Source of the DNA: Helochares maculicollis
Taxonomy: Eukaryota; Arthropoda; Insecta; Coleoptera; Hydrophilidae
NCBI GenBank assembly: GCA_033557835.1
Contig: JAWQRO010000209.1
Location: 1-48,714 of the forward strand
Length of the DNA stretch: 48,714 nt
Direction: 5' to 3'
Each line of letters begins with the position of its first letter. The stretch's first letter is position 1. The translations under genes and the position numbers were made by a program. The notes under the pieces are model-generated. The model saw only the letters and a program-made list of their open reading frames with translations. It was not told the DNA's origin and did no database searches. Positions 34,701-46,900 of this stretch are shown one piece after another.

Positions 34701-37700
34701 AATAGCTCTCCAAATTCTGCAAGAGCGTGTCTATATTAAGAGATGTTGATTCAAAATTCGGCAAAGAACTATTCAGTTCAACTGGCGCTTCGCCTACAGC
34801 GGAAGAGTTTTCTAAATGATCCGAAACAGATTCCATCTTATCTAAATAAGTTTCCGAGTTTGTTGCAAAACACTTCAAATTGGTACTAGAGTTCTTTAAA
34901 ATACTTGGAAGATCTTTCAGATCAACAGTTAAGGGTTTCTTTAGAGTAGAGGGATAATGTTTTATTCTACCAGCAGAAGTTTTTAAATTAGATGTAATTA
35001 ATCTACTAGCAACAGTTTTATTTAAGTTGGAGCTTGATTTAATGTTCCCTAACCGGAAATTAACGGAATTTTTGCTTTTAGGCTTAGTTTCAAGCTTCTT
35101 TAAATTTTTATCGTAAATTTCTAAAAATACTTCGCTTTTTTGAACGAGATTCTCATGGGATTCATAAAGCATCTTCTGCTTGTTTCTCAAGTCCAACTCA
35201 TCGACCAATATACACTTCAAGCATCTATTGTCAATTTGTTGCCTGTCATTTTCGTAATCATCGCGAGATCCATTTAGGAGGGCCTCTTCCAGATCTTGCG
35301 TCAACTGAACTACATTACAACTAGGCTCAATGTAAACAGTATTGACAAACTTTTTATTTACTGTATTAGATTCTACTTGACTAACACTATCTACCTGATT
35401 AACAAAATCTATTTGACTAGCATTACTATTTTGGGTGATAAATACGTTTTGCATATAAATATCTTTTTGAACATCAACATTTCTTTGGGGATCATTATCT
35501 GTTGGGTCATCAAAACCACTTTTAATAAGATTATGTACTGGATTAGCAAACTGGGCCAAGCCTACTTCAGGATCATTTTTACCTCTCTCCTCCATCCCAA
35601 AGCCATTAGATTCCTCTTTGCCAAAAATAACGCACCCATCTTTCCAATTAAGAGAGACTGCGTTAGAGCTCTCGTTAGTTTTTAAAATATTTTGTTTAAT
35701 AGAACAATTTTTAGACCACACACCATTTGCTAAAAGGTCGTTAAGTGCATCACCTTTAGTTATAATACCAACTTCGTCATCACTCATATTGAAATCCTCA
35801 ACATCCGTTGGACTATCCAAAAATCCTCCTCCTTTCAAATACATGACTTCGTCGGGGGCATCCAAATCAATTTTTTTCTTTGTTTGGGTAAAGACGTTAG
35901 ACTGCACATCGTCCAACTGTCTGTGAAGCTCCATAGGGGTTGCGGTTTCAGCTCTTGAGTAGGTCATTTCTTCATCCGCTGATCCAACCAAGTCTTCAGT
36001 ATCGGTCAACATTGGACTAGCAGTTAGGGTTATTAGTGTGGAGTTTCGAACTCGCTTGTTCACCGCTAATTTATCTTTAGCAGAAAATGGGCCACATCCT
36101 TCTTTGAATAAAACGGTTTCTCCTCCCATTTCGCGCATGTGTATCGGCGTGCAAGAATTTTCCCTATGCTTCTCTACTTCTAAAAAATCTCGTTCGTTAT
36201 CAGATATGTCCATATCTTCAATATCTGTAGCACCATCTAAATTATTATCAATAACCATGAGAAGATTTCCTTGTTGTTGGTTGTTCTGCTCCTGGTCACT
36301 GAGGTCAATGTCTTCTGTATCGGTTTTGTCACCTTTTGTCCGGAGTTTGTTAACCGTGAGAGAGTTTCCAAATTTTTCAGGCGGTGCATTCTTGGCACAA
36401 CGTTTTTTCCTCACTTCGTTTCCGACAAAAATATCTTCAGTGTCTGTTAACGACTCCTTGATTTGGGACGAAGGTTTTTTCAAAGGCTTCATCTTTTCTT
36501 TTGTGTCAACATAGCCGGCATCAACTAAAGTAATATCAGGCGTCGGAGCTCGAATTACCTCATCAACTTCTAATAAATCTTCATCATCAGAGACATTTTC
36601 AGTATCCGTTAAGGCGTTGTCTATTGACGGCACGGTTAATCCTATGTCGAATTCGTCAGTAAGCGGCAAAACTTTCACAATTGGTTTTCCGCTTTTTGTC
36701 TCTTTTATGCAAACCATCTCCCTAATAGTTGGTGGCAAGTGTATATCGGGCAGAGGCATGATTTGATCCATGTCTTCACTACTCATCACTTCATCATCAG
36801 TTGCACATTCGTCTTGTTTTATTACAGCCACAGGAATTTCAAGAGCTTCATCGTGCAAGTTCTCATTAGAAGAAGTCAAGCTCTCTAAATCAGTGCAGCC
36901 TCCTTCATCTTTCATAGGGACTAGCAGCCCAGAAGTAGTAGGCAAACATTTTTTCTCTACTTCTTTAGGAAGCTCTATCAAAAAGTGAACATTAAAATTC
37001 TCCATACTGCTACTAGCATCTATTTTGGTAATTTTATGTTCTGTAGGTGAATCAGTTTGATAAGCATCGCTATCCGTTTCATTTTGTTCTTCACTATCTA
37101 CATCTTTTCCATATCTGACCTCAGTTTTGTACTCCTTGCGCTTGGAAACACTTGCATGGTCGCTTACGGAGCTGTAACAATCTGCCATTTCTTCCAATTG
37201 CTTTTCAATTAACTGGGGATCATAATCCGTTCCGGTTTCTATGTCAGATAGATTTAAATCAGCTTCAAAGTCCTCTGTATCTGTAATACCATCATCGGTC
37301 ATAGGAGGTAGCAGCAACTCAGGCTTGACTTTTGGAGGTTTTCGGTTCAGAACTAGTGGTTCTTCATCTTCTAGATCTGATTCGCACAATGAATATTGGG
37401 TGCAAAGTATCTTAAGGTTGGAATCACTTTGCAAAGAGCTATAACTTAAAATGGGTCTCCTTCTACCTATAATATTAAGACCTCTTGCTGAGTCTTCTCC
37501 AGACATATCAACGTCTTCGATATCAGTTACTGCACCTCGATTGCGTGAGGTCCCTTTTGGGCGACGTCTTCTAACTCTCTTGTTCTTCTTGTCATCGCTA
37601 TCATCAGAATCTGAACCTAATGTCTCCACATCGGTCACACTTTGAACCTGGTTTTGGTTTACTACAAGCCTATTAGCATTCTTATAGCTTGCTTGTCTAC

Positions 37701-38343
37701 GTTTTGGTTTTTGAGGTTTTTCTTCATCAGACCCATAAGGAGTTACTGCTGGAGACGGGGTTGGCTGCATACTATTCCTCAATTTTTCTTTCATAGTCAC
37801 ATTGTCTAACTCTTCAAAAATATCTTTAGTCAAATCGATTTCAGGTATTTCAACGTCAGAATCCGGCTCGGAAGCATCAAAGTTCTCAACGTCTGTTAAA
37901 CCTTCTTTATCGTTGCAAGCATCTAATCGATCTGACCGTTCCAGCTGTCTATTATCTTTTGACGCTGATGTTTGGGTCGTCAAACGTTTCTTTTTATGAT
38001 CTTTCTTATTCTCGACCCCGCAAGTTTCTGTATAATTTCCTGGATCCAGTTCCAGATCATCCAAAGATATAGGCTTCTTATGCTTGACAATTCTAATTTC
38101 CTCTTCATTATCAGAAGCTTCAATGTCTTCCAAGTCTGTGAAGCCATCGTCTGGGTCTCTTAGTTTTATGATAAGTTTATGTTTGGTTCGTTTCTTCGGT
38201 TTCTTTCGTTCAGTTTGGTCATCTATTTCTAAGTCTTCTAGGTCTGTTAGGGCTTCCGCTAGATTTAAAAAGTTATGGTCGTCATCCTCTTCTGCTTCTG
38301 GTGTTATAGCTATTATTGGGACCTTCATTTGTTTTAAAGACAT
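31719..38343 (-). CDS. Ank2: Giant exon B: TD-x-E-D acidic repeat segment
   Basis: About 6.6 kb of open coding sequence ending at a consensus phase-1 donor (AGAG/gtaaga, 31719/31718). Readthrough adds only a short unconvincing tail to a stop at 31666. The N-terminal 850 residues hold about 14 acidic motifs of the type (L/I/V)TDxED-x3-SD, for example FTDLEDIEASD, ATDIEDMDISD and PTDVEDFNMSD, many of them CK2-like. Residues about 1150-1950 are Asn/Ser/Leu-rich with irregular short repeats (SSxNLxS, ISKNDLxI). The C-terminal 250 residues are basic and Ser-rich, ending near KSFIPSTSQQDKR. The start is uncertain: an ATG at 38343 (MSLKQMKVPIIAITPEAEED) has A at -3 and an in-frame TAA 18 nt upstream, while an acceptor-like taag at 38358 would give phase 1 and start the exon at 38357, but it has no pyrimidine tract. 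Gene name by context. Confidence 0.75.
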
Positions 38344-38517
38344 GATTGTTTCGTTTTCTTATTTAATAGTCCTTTACCGTTTACGATTTTCCTGTTATTT
38401 CGTTTCCAAAATATTTTGCTTTTTCTTGTATTTTTAATATTTCTCTTGCTTTAGAAAATTATCTTGTTACGTTAGATATTATTTTTTGATTTATCTCCAA
38501 ATTTATAACTAGATTTT

Positions 38518-38525
38518 TTTATATA
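38518..38525 (-). promoter_or_regulatory. Candidate internal TATA box upstream of exon B
   Basis: Minus-strand TATATAAA (context ggggTATATAAAAA) lies about 180 bp upstream of the exon B ATG at 38343. The intervening roughly 150 nt are purine-rich and contain no upstream ATG, as expected for a 5' leader, and exon B lacks a convincing acceptor. Together these allow an alternative promoter that makes a tail-only protein. A lone TATA match in AT-rich DNA is weak evidence. Confidence 0.3.
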
Positions 38526-39221
38526 CCCCTTGGTGTTAGTGATACTAATTGTTTTTGTTTCTAAGAACGTTTCGTTGAGAATGTTTCGTTATAAAAATTT
38601 TTAATCTTATGATATTCTTCCGTCACTCTACCTTTTCCAAAGTATCTTTATTTTTAATAGTGTTGACAATATTTCTTTTGCTTTCGATTGAAACGTTGAT
38701 TTGTTCCTATGCAGTGCTTGCTTAAACAAATATTTCTAATTTTCATAAAATTGTTTTATATTTTTTGAAAATTTCTCCTGCTTCTTATTACTTTATACTG
38801 TTACATATATTCATCCTGTCCTTACTTTTGCTAGGTGATTACGCACTTTTTGGAAATGTGGTGTTTCCCTTCTATCTCACTTTTTAATTATTCCAAATAT
38901 TTAATTTTTAGCCGTTATTAAATTTGAATGAATAAATATTTAGTTTGTTCCATTAAAATACTTGTGAGTGTTTTATCTTCTTTTGGGGTGAATTTTCGAC
39001 TTTCGAGTAATTATATGTGAAATTAAGCCTTTGTGTTAGATACTTATAGAGGCGTATTAAAGTTAGGTTTTTTAAACGCTGCGTTAAAGTTAGGTATCAT
39101 CCATGTGAGTCTTGATGTTCCTTGGGCTATCTTGAAAATGCCTGAGAATGTAAATAGAACAGATACTTATAATAAAAATTAAAAACATAAAATTACAGAA
39201 ATCACCATGTACCCCATTGCA

Positions 39222-39300
39222 AGCGGTTAGCTTATGAAGATAAATGAGTTCGATTTAGTATGTTTATGCCACGGGTTCAAATGTTTACTGCGAGCTAACA
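39222..39300 (+). other. Degenerate tRNA-like / SINE-like fragment
   Basis: On the plus strand, agcggttagctta resembles a pol III A box and gggttcaaatg, 50 or so bases later, resembles a B box (GGTTCAAATC), followed by ctgcgagc. No complete cloverleaf can be drawn and no tail was identified, so this is at most a decayed tRNA-derived SINE head. Confidence 0.2.
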
Positions 39301-39881
39301 AAGAATTTAATTAATTTAAAAGGTTAATTTGCTTCAAAATGTATTATACCATAGAGCGAAACTTATTTTTGAGATGATCTTTGGGATGGAGTTTTCTGAA
39401 AAGAATATTTTTTTTATTTCTAATTAATTTAGAAACTACCATTTCTTAGAGAGCTATAAAACACATTCTTTATAAATTTTCCTTTAGCCAAAAAGTTTTT
39501 ACGGGATCAATACTGTATTTTGAAACTGAAAATAAGGAATATGTTTGCTTCTAATCTACAAAAGAGATTCCAATAACGTTTAAAAATAACTGAAAGTAAA
39601 TATTTTTTCTACAAATCGCTGGGAAAAATATTGGCAAATGCAGAAAACTTTTGATGGCAGAAGAATAACAATCTAGTTTACGCTAAACCAACCTCTAGAC
39701 TAAAGTTACTGTAAAATATCCTTACTATTACGTTGCTAATATAGCCTAGTTTAGTATTGCAGACTCAGTATAAAAGTATCACAGCGAAACTCTAGTATTC
39801 AAAGAGAAAAGATTAAATTGCAATCTAGCAAAAAATATAAAATGAGCCTTTGACGATAAGGTTTTTCACTTTTATATTTTT

Positions 39882-40304
39882 TTGTTAACTATTTCTACCT
39901 CTTACCTGTTAGACAAAAGGATATTGCTAGCCTACATTCACATTTCAATCTACTTACAATATAGAAAAATAAATTCAAAAGATAAAAATACAAATAAAAC
40001 GTTGAAAAAAACAACAACGAACTTCAAGCTGTTAAACAGTTTGAAGCTCGATGTTATTATTTACCCTCTTTCGTTTTACATACAAAGAGGTTTGCTAGTT
40101 TGGGTTTCTCATGTTTTAAAAAAATCAAAACATGTTTTTGTCTTTACGATGTTATGCATCCAAAACATAATCCATACTTTTAAAATAATTTTCAGATTTA
40201 ATTTTTCTCTACTCTGTTTACATACAATTTTCTCAAAGTCGGTAAAAAGGTATAACGAAGAAACAGCAACACGGATATATCAACGCAGAACAACATTGAA
40301 ATGA
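39882..40304 (+). CDS. Unexplained plus-strand open frame (about 140 codons)
   Basis: An open frame unusually long for such AT-rich DNA, without an early ATG. The product is rich in Ile, Leu, Lys and Tyr and ends with ETATRIYQRRTTLK. It shows no recognised domain. It may be a decayed transposon frame or chance; nothing links it to the giant gene. Confidence 0.12.
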   Translation: MLTISTSYLLDKRILLAYIHISIYLQYRKINSKDKNTNKTLKKTTTNFKLLNSLKLDVIIYPLSFYIQRGLLVWVSHVLKKSKHVFVFTMLCIQNIIHTFKIIFRFNFSLLCLHTIFSKSVKRYNEETATRIYQRRTTLK

Positions 40305-40516
40305 TCATAAAGAAAACCCTCACAAAACACACCAACTAGAAAACCCCAATTTTCTAATAGCAGCTTCTCAAAAAGCTTCTTTTTGCGAATACATTCATCA
40401 AAAGACAGCTCTTTAAAAAACAGCTTACCAATAATTAAGTTCTAAAATTTGATTTTTCAAGAATTGAGTGTTTACTATCCATGAAGGAATTACCCAACAA
40501 CAAATTTTACGATCAC

Positions 40517-40522
40517 TTTATT
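40517..40522 (-). terminator. Possible poly(A) signal for a shorter isoform ending after exon A
   Basis: A minus-strand AATAAA about 456 nt after the readthrough stop of exon A. It would serve an isoform that does not splice at 41088 but terminates at 40978. In AT-rich intron sequence such hexamers also occur by chance. Confidence 0.3.
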
Positions 40523-40977
40523 ACAAATCGTTTCCAAGAAGAGACTTTTCATTAAGCTACTATTCAGGGAATAACGTGTCGGTGCGCTATTTCTAAAATG
40601 TAGCTTATCAAAAAATACTCCATTTACACTTGAAAAACCAACTTTTTAATTACATTCAAACTTACTTCATATGATGTCTAAGGCGGTCAGTTATTAAAAC
40701 AAGGCTTACGTCAAAATAGTCCACTATTATAAATATGCTTGTCAAGTACGTTATGCCTGAAAATAGCTCTACAAAATTATCTAACTCTTAAAAGAACTAT
40801 TTCTCAGCAAAGATACGACAAAGCAATCTTTCAAAATGCTACAGTTTACTGTCCAATAAAGCTACTTTACAGTCATTATAAGCTACTTCTGATCAAACTA
40901 CAGCTAAAAACTACTTCCAAATAGAAGCTTGTATCAATTCAAAAAGCGAGCCTATATCTAAGAACGCGAAAACAAAT

Positions 40978-43900
40978 CTAAGAGACTGTGTGTACCTCTT
41001 CGTGTGTCTTTACTCGAAAAGCCATGCTGTGTGTAGACTCAGCCTTAGCATCTGGTCCAGGCAACACTGAACTCGTAGATGTGTTACCTTTGTCGTCTTG
41101 GGTCGGTGCCGCTTCACCACTTTTTGGTTTAGTCCTTTGAGGTGTAACGGCTTGCACTTCAAAAATTTGCGAAATATGGTCTTCTTTAGCTTTAACGGGA
41201 CTTTTGTCTTTGGAATGAGTCATTTTAACACTACTGGACGTAGATACGACACCACTCGCGAATTGTGCGTAGGAACTTTCGTAAGAAGCTTCCTCTTTTT
41301 GCTGTTGCTCGAAATGGGACATAACGAGTTTACGCGGAAGTGATATGCAAGTATCTTCCTCAACGCTTTGATCGAGCGAGTCTAAGTTTTGATCTTCGGG
41401 AATTTGCGCGCAAGTGATTATGTCGCTGATCCTGTGCTTTGTTTCGTAAATCGATTCTAATGATCTTCGGCTATATTTGGGAGAGGAAGGTGATTTCATA
41501 CGCCCGTTAGCTTCGGAACTTATGTCATGGTCTGATGGTGAAGAAGGTAGAGCTACTGATTCAGAAAGACTTGAATCGGTAGTGTCTATCAAAGAAATTT
41601 CAGTTTCGGCCCTGAGGCTGGATGCAACCTTTTTGAGGTTTTCGTAAGGTTGACGGTAAATAACTTCAATAGACCCGGTATAGTCATGGGTGCGAGTGAA
41701 AACTTCGGACGTAAGAATTTTGGTGCCACCATTGGCGGAACGGACTCGAATAGGGCTGCCAGGAAGCGAAGTAGGAGTTAGGCTGCGTTCAAAAACGGTT
41801 TCTTGCATTTTTTCTTGATATGTTGTGGGTATGACGGATTGGCTGCGGATGCGTTCTTGGACGGAAGTTCTTTCCGGATCAGAAAGTTCTTCGGACGGCT
41901 GAGATGCAGGTTTTTCCATAAAGCGTTTGATATGCTCGATAGGAACGGCTCGGCGTAGCTTGGTAGGCGATGGGGAAGGTTTGCGATCGAATTTTGGGAC
42001 GCTCTCCATTTTTTGGTGCTTTACTTTAGTTTTAGCTTCTTCAGAAATGTGGGTATCTTTATTGCTACGTTCTGCAGCAGATTTGGACACTACTGTACTG
42101 CTAGATGTGATCTTTTTAGTAGTCGCTTTTCCTGTTATAGTTTTGCCTGTAATGGTTGATGAAGCGATAAACTCTGCTTTCCTAGAATGGTGAACTTTTG
42201 TGCTCAACTTTTTAACAGACTCATCCTTGATACTAGTGGTGCTCTTGAGAATATTTTTCAAGTTCTCCTTGTTATCTCCTATTGGTACTTTATCCTTTTT
42301 GGGTTGTTTCACTGGTGTTCCCTCACGACTTTGAATTTGTTTCTTTTCTGAAGAAATTGTTGTGCGTTCATACGTGTGTTTATAGAGTAACTCTTGTCTC
42401 TTTTCGCTGGTTTCGGAAGAGCTCCGTTCATATTTCACTGTATGAGACTCCTGCTTCATATTAGATTCTTGTTTAAATTGTGACTCCTGTTTCAAATGGG
42501 TCTCCGGCTTAATGTGCGAATCTTGCTTCAAGTGCACTTCTGCTTTAGCTTGTGAGTCTTGCTTTTGCTGCAATGTTATTTTCGTTCTTTCATTTATCTT
42601 ATCAGTTTCTTTTTTGTCCTTAGGTTTTTGCGCAGTAGTACCAGTTGTGGTGATTTTCTTTCCTGCTACAATATCTCTAGCATGCTTCTCAATCTTCATG
42701 TCGCGTGACAACGTCGATTGCATGTATCCATGGACTCTATTATCGTATTTCTTTACAAGATGAGGAGGCCTATAAAGCTCTGGTGCCGGAATTTTTGTCT
42801 TTCTTTTGTACTCATGTTTCTTAATGCTAGTAGACTGTGTTTCTGTAGATGTACTATCACTACTGGACAGTTTTGTAACAGTAGTTTTAGGCGCCAACTT
42901 AGGAATATGAGTTCTTTTAACGTCACCAGCTGGTTTTGTGCTCATAGTTTTCTTGAAAACTTTTTCTTTCATGACTTTCTTTTTAGGGTCTTTCTTTTCA
43001 TCATCAGAACTAAAATCAGCGTCACTCTCCATTTTGATAGATTTCATTCTAGGACTTATGGTTTTAGAGCTTTTTGGACTTTGGTACGAAACCGTCTTAG
43101 ATGTAGTCAAGGTTTCCTTCTGATCGAACTTCTTGGTCACTCTGTGAGATTTCAACATTGTAGTACTGTACTTTTGAGCTTTTGCTCTCTGCATTTCACC
43201 TGGTTCCGTACCGCTATACTTAACAGCTCCTTCATCATCTTTCTCAGCATCGCTAACCACGTCTTTTTGGTGAACAGTTACTTCAATTATGTCATCACTC
43301 ATAACTATATCATTCGACCTAACCTCATAGTGCCTTGTTTTCTTCTTTTGCTGCTGCCCGATATCCGAATCATCACCTTCTGGTTTCAAATCACCTTGTG
43401 AAGTTTCAATAATCGACTCTATATGCGACTCGGTATATTCTGTATCATCACTTTGAGGCGAAACAATCTCATACCGTTGGTTAGCCTTAGCTTCAACGTG
43501 AGAAGGACTTAAGCTTTTATCAGACATAGTCTGGATTTCCATTCTGTATGAAGAATCTGTTTCAGACGAAACAGGTTCTGCGTCAGTTTCTGAAAATTTT
43601 GTCGAATCGCTTCTTTGAATAGAACTTATTTGCGAGAATTCATCAGAAGTCAAATTGTCTTGTGCTGCAGCGTCAGATAGCTTGCGCTTAGCCATTTCTA
43701 AAGCCACTAGTTCATCAGCTAAATCAGAGTGTTTGGCATCATGCAGTTTGTCTACTGAAGCTTCGAATTCTATAGACTTACTTGAAAGAGAAGTGGGTGA
43801 AATCGATTTAGCATCTCCAACTTCTTCTTGACTTGTGCTAGTGATTCTATAATCAGTAGATTCAGAAGAACTCTTCCCGAACGAAATAGTTTCTGTAATA

Positions 43901-46900
43901 CCGGTCTTTAATGTAACATGTCTTTTGCGCTTAATTTTTGTGGTCGTTGCTGATAAAGTTTTGTGTTTAGCTTTGTCAAAAGTTTGTTCCTCTAGTTGTT
44001 CATCCATTGATTTTTCACCCTGTAGTTTATCTACTGAATGTATCTGCAATTTCTCATTATAATTGTCTTTTGATTGTGCACCATCTGAGAGATCTGCGAT
44101 TTCTTCAATTTGTTTCACTTTGCCTCCAACGCAAATTTCTACTCCAGTTTCAAGTACTTTCAATTGACTATCTGATTCAACTTCATGTCCTATTTCCACT
44201 TCAATATTTTCTACTTTACTTTTAGATTCGACGTTTTCTACTTCTCTTTGTTTTTCTTTTTTATATTTAGCAACTTCTAACTCTTTCAAGTATTTCGTAG
44301 CTGCATCACCTATCTTCACAATATCTGCTGATTTCACGTGTATTTCGTCATGTATTTCTTCCATACATTCGACTCTCTGTACACCTTCGTCTCTTAATTC
44401 TTGTTCATAGGTTTCTTCATTTTTATCAGGCTTTTTTATCTCTTTTCTCTCTGGTTCTTCAAATTTATCATCTACTTTGAATTTTTCTTTTTGTTTATCT
44501 TCATCTACATACTGTTTATGTTTCTCTTTAAGAATTTCCTCTTTCATATATTTTGCATTGTCTTCGTCGTAAGATTTCATTTCAATGCTTTGTTTATTTT
44601 GTAAATCTTGACTAATTTTATGTTCTTGATACATTTTCATGTCATCGTCCTGCTGCTCTGAGTCTGACTTTTCCTTGAGGCTTTTGCTTTCGTCTATGTC
44701 AGGTGATTTTTCAGAGAACTTACACTTCAATACTGGTATTTTCGATTCTTTCTTTTTGGTATCATCTTCGACCTTTTCTTGGTGAAATTCAAGTCTTTCA
44801 GCCGTACCAGCAGTAGTTTTATCAAATATTTTTGCATCCTCTTTAATAGAAAAGTTTACTTTTTGAGCCATTTCGATCGAAACGTTGTCGTCTTCAATTA
44901 AGCAAGTTACATCATGCCTCTTGTGAGTTGATTTGGTCATAAATAAATCTTCTTTTAGGGAAACTTTATCTACCTCCTGTATTTCCTCATCGATCCTATG
45001 AGTATATTTATTTAATCTTTGGGAAATCTCATCGGTTTGGGAAGTCAATTCAGCAGCAACATCCACTGACTCAATTTCTTCAAACGCCAAGTTTTCATCA
45101 ACCGTCTTCAATTTATTCAATTCCTTCTCAAGGCTATCCGTAAAGTCAACCGATTTATCAGGTGTTATAATTTTAGACGAAACGTCAGAAGTTAAAGGCT
45201 CTGTTGATCCTTCAAAAACTGGTTCTAAAGACCTGTCGAGAAGAAGCTCCCTTTCTAAACTATCAGTTAATTCTGCTGACCTATCTGGTGACTTACAATC
45301 AGGTACAATATCGGAATATTTTTCCTTGCCAGATTCTTTCTCTGAGCTTATCATGGATTCCAGTAAGCTGTCAGGACTTGGAGGCTTCGATAAGCTATCT
45401 GTTTCTACTTCTGGCTCTTCCATTTCTTCCCTAGAGCTTTTTGGGATTGCTTTCCAGCCAGATAGCCTCTTCTCAAGACTGGAAGTCATAGAATCAATTA
45501 AACTATCTGGAGATTGCCGCTTGTACCAGTCATCACTTTCCTTTTCGTTTTCTTTAGTTATTTCTTTCTCTGTCCACAACACATCTTTTGATAGATCTCC
45601 AACTGCTTCAAGCAAATCGATTTTCGATAAATCTTTTTCAGCTCGAGAAAATTCTTCTTTTGATAAAGCTTCCTCAGACAAACCGGTGAAATATTTAATG
45701 CCTGTCATACTCTTCTTAATTGAATCTTCTTTAAATGAGTCCTCTTCTAAATCCAATACTGACTCAGCTAAACTATCAGGTGTGCGAACTTCTAAACCCA
45801 TTTCTTCGGAATGAATCTTATGAATTTCCACACAGTCACGTGATAAAATTTTAATTTCTTTTTTAGATTCAAGTGATGTTATAATCTTAGTCACTTTTCT
45901 TTCTGCACATGTGGAAACTTCGTCTATAGTTGATTTTAACTCACTTGACATCGTTTTAGAAGTTTCATCTATTGACGAAAGTTTGTCCTTCTTAACAAGA
46001 GTTGAACATTTAGATATTTCATCTCCAGATGGAATTATTGGAGCTTCATTTGCACTTAAATATTTATCGTCTACTAAAGTTTTGGAACGTCCATCCACAA
46101 ATGGAGTTGACGATACTTCTATTTTTGAGGTAATTTCCGAAAGTTTGGCGGTTGCAGTAGTTTTATCTTTATTCAGTGCTGTAACTTTAAAAATTTCCTC
46201 GACTGACAAAACCTTCGAAATATCGTCGGTGTCCTCGTCCTCTTTACATTCACCAGTACTCTTAACTGTTGAAAAGCTATCGGTAGATTTGTCTTTGGAA
46301 GTAAAATCTTTAGATAATTCTAGCTCGAAACTCGCCACGGAATCACCAAGACTGTCAGGACTTTGTTCATGAGGCTTAAGAGGTCCTTTTTCAAGACTAT
46401 CTACATCATCTTCCCATTTATCTAAGCTATCAGGAGTTTGAGATTTTGATAAACTATCGGGTGTTATTTCTGTAACTATACGTATATTTTCCTCAAACTC
46501 TATAGAATCTTCTTTAGACATCGACAATTTTTCTATGTCATCCACAGGAGAATCTTCATCATCGTTTTCTTTTGCAGGTTTAATATCATCTTTACCAGAC
46601 CAACTTTTCTCAACAGACACCTCAGAATATAAACTATGCTCAGGACCAAAATCAGTGGGAAAAGTTTTCTGTATTTTTATCCAATCTTCTCCCACACCGT
46701 CATCCACTTCATCACATCTAGCAGATGTGTGCTGTGTCTTACTAAATGGTTCTTCAACGAAAAATGGGCTGCTTACTCCTCCTTTATTAAGAGGAGACAC
46801 ATCTTTAACATTCTCAAACTCTTCTTTTATATCAGTTTCCTTGTAATCCACGGCTACGATTTCTAATACAGAATCAGATGACCCTTTAGAAGAACTACCT

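Larger units (their letters stand above)
38358..41087 (-). other. Intron / inter-exon region between exons A and B
   Basis: A 2.7-kb AT-rich region following the phase-1 donor of exon A. It contains the readthrough tail of exon A (to 40978), a cluster of AGCT tetranucleotides (40362-40929), a possible poly(A) signal (40517-40522), a 141-codon plus-strand open frame (39882-40304), a tRNA-like fragment (about 39222-39300) and a candidate TATA box near its end (38518-38525). Confidence 0.7.

Noticed and set aside
39906..39952. A 47-nt interval ending at a perfect-looking donor (ACAG/gtaaga) in the A-B intron.
   Set aside because: The phase-1 reading from its acceptor hits a stop at once, so it does not fit the gene.
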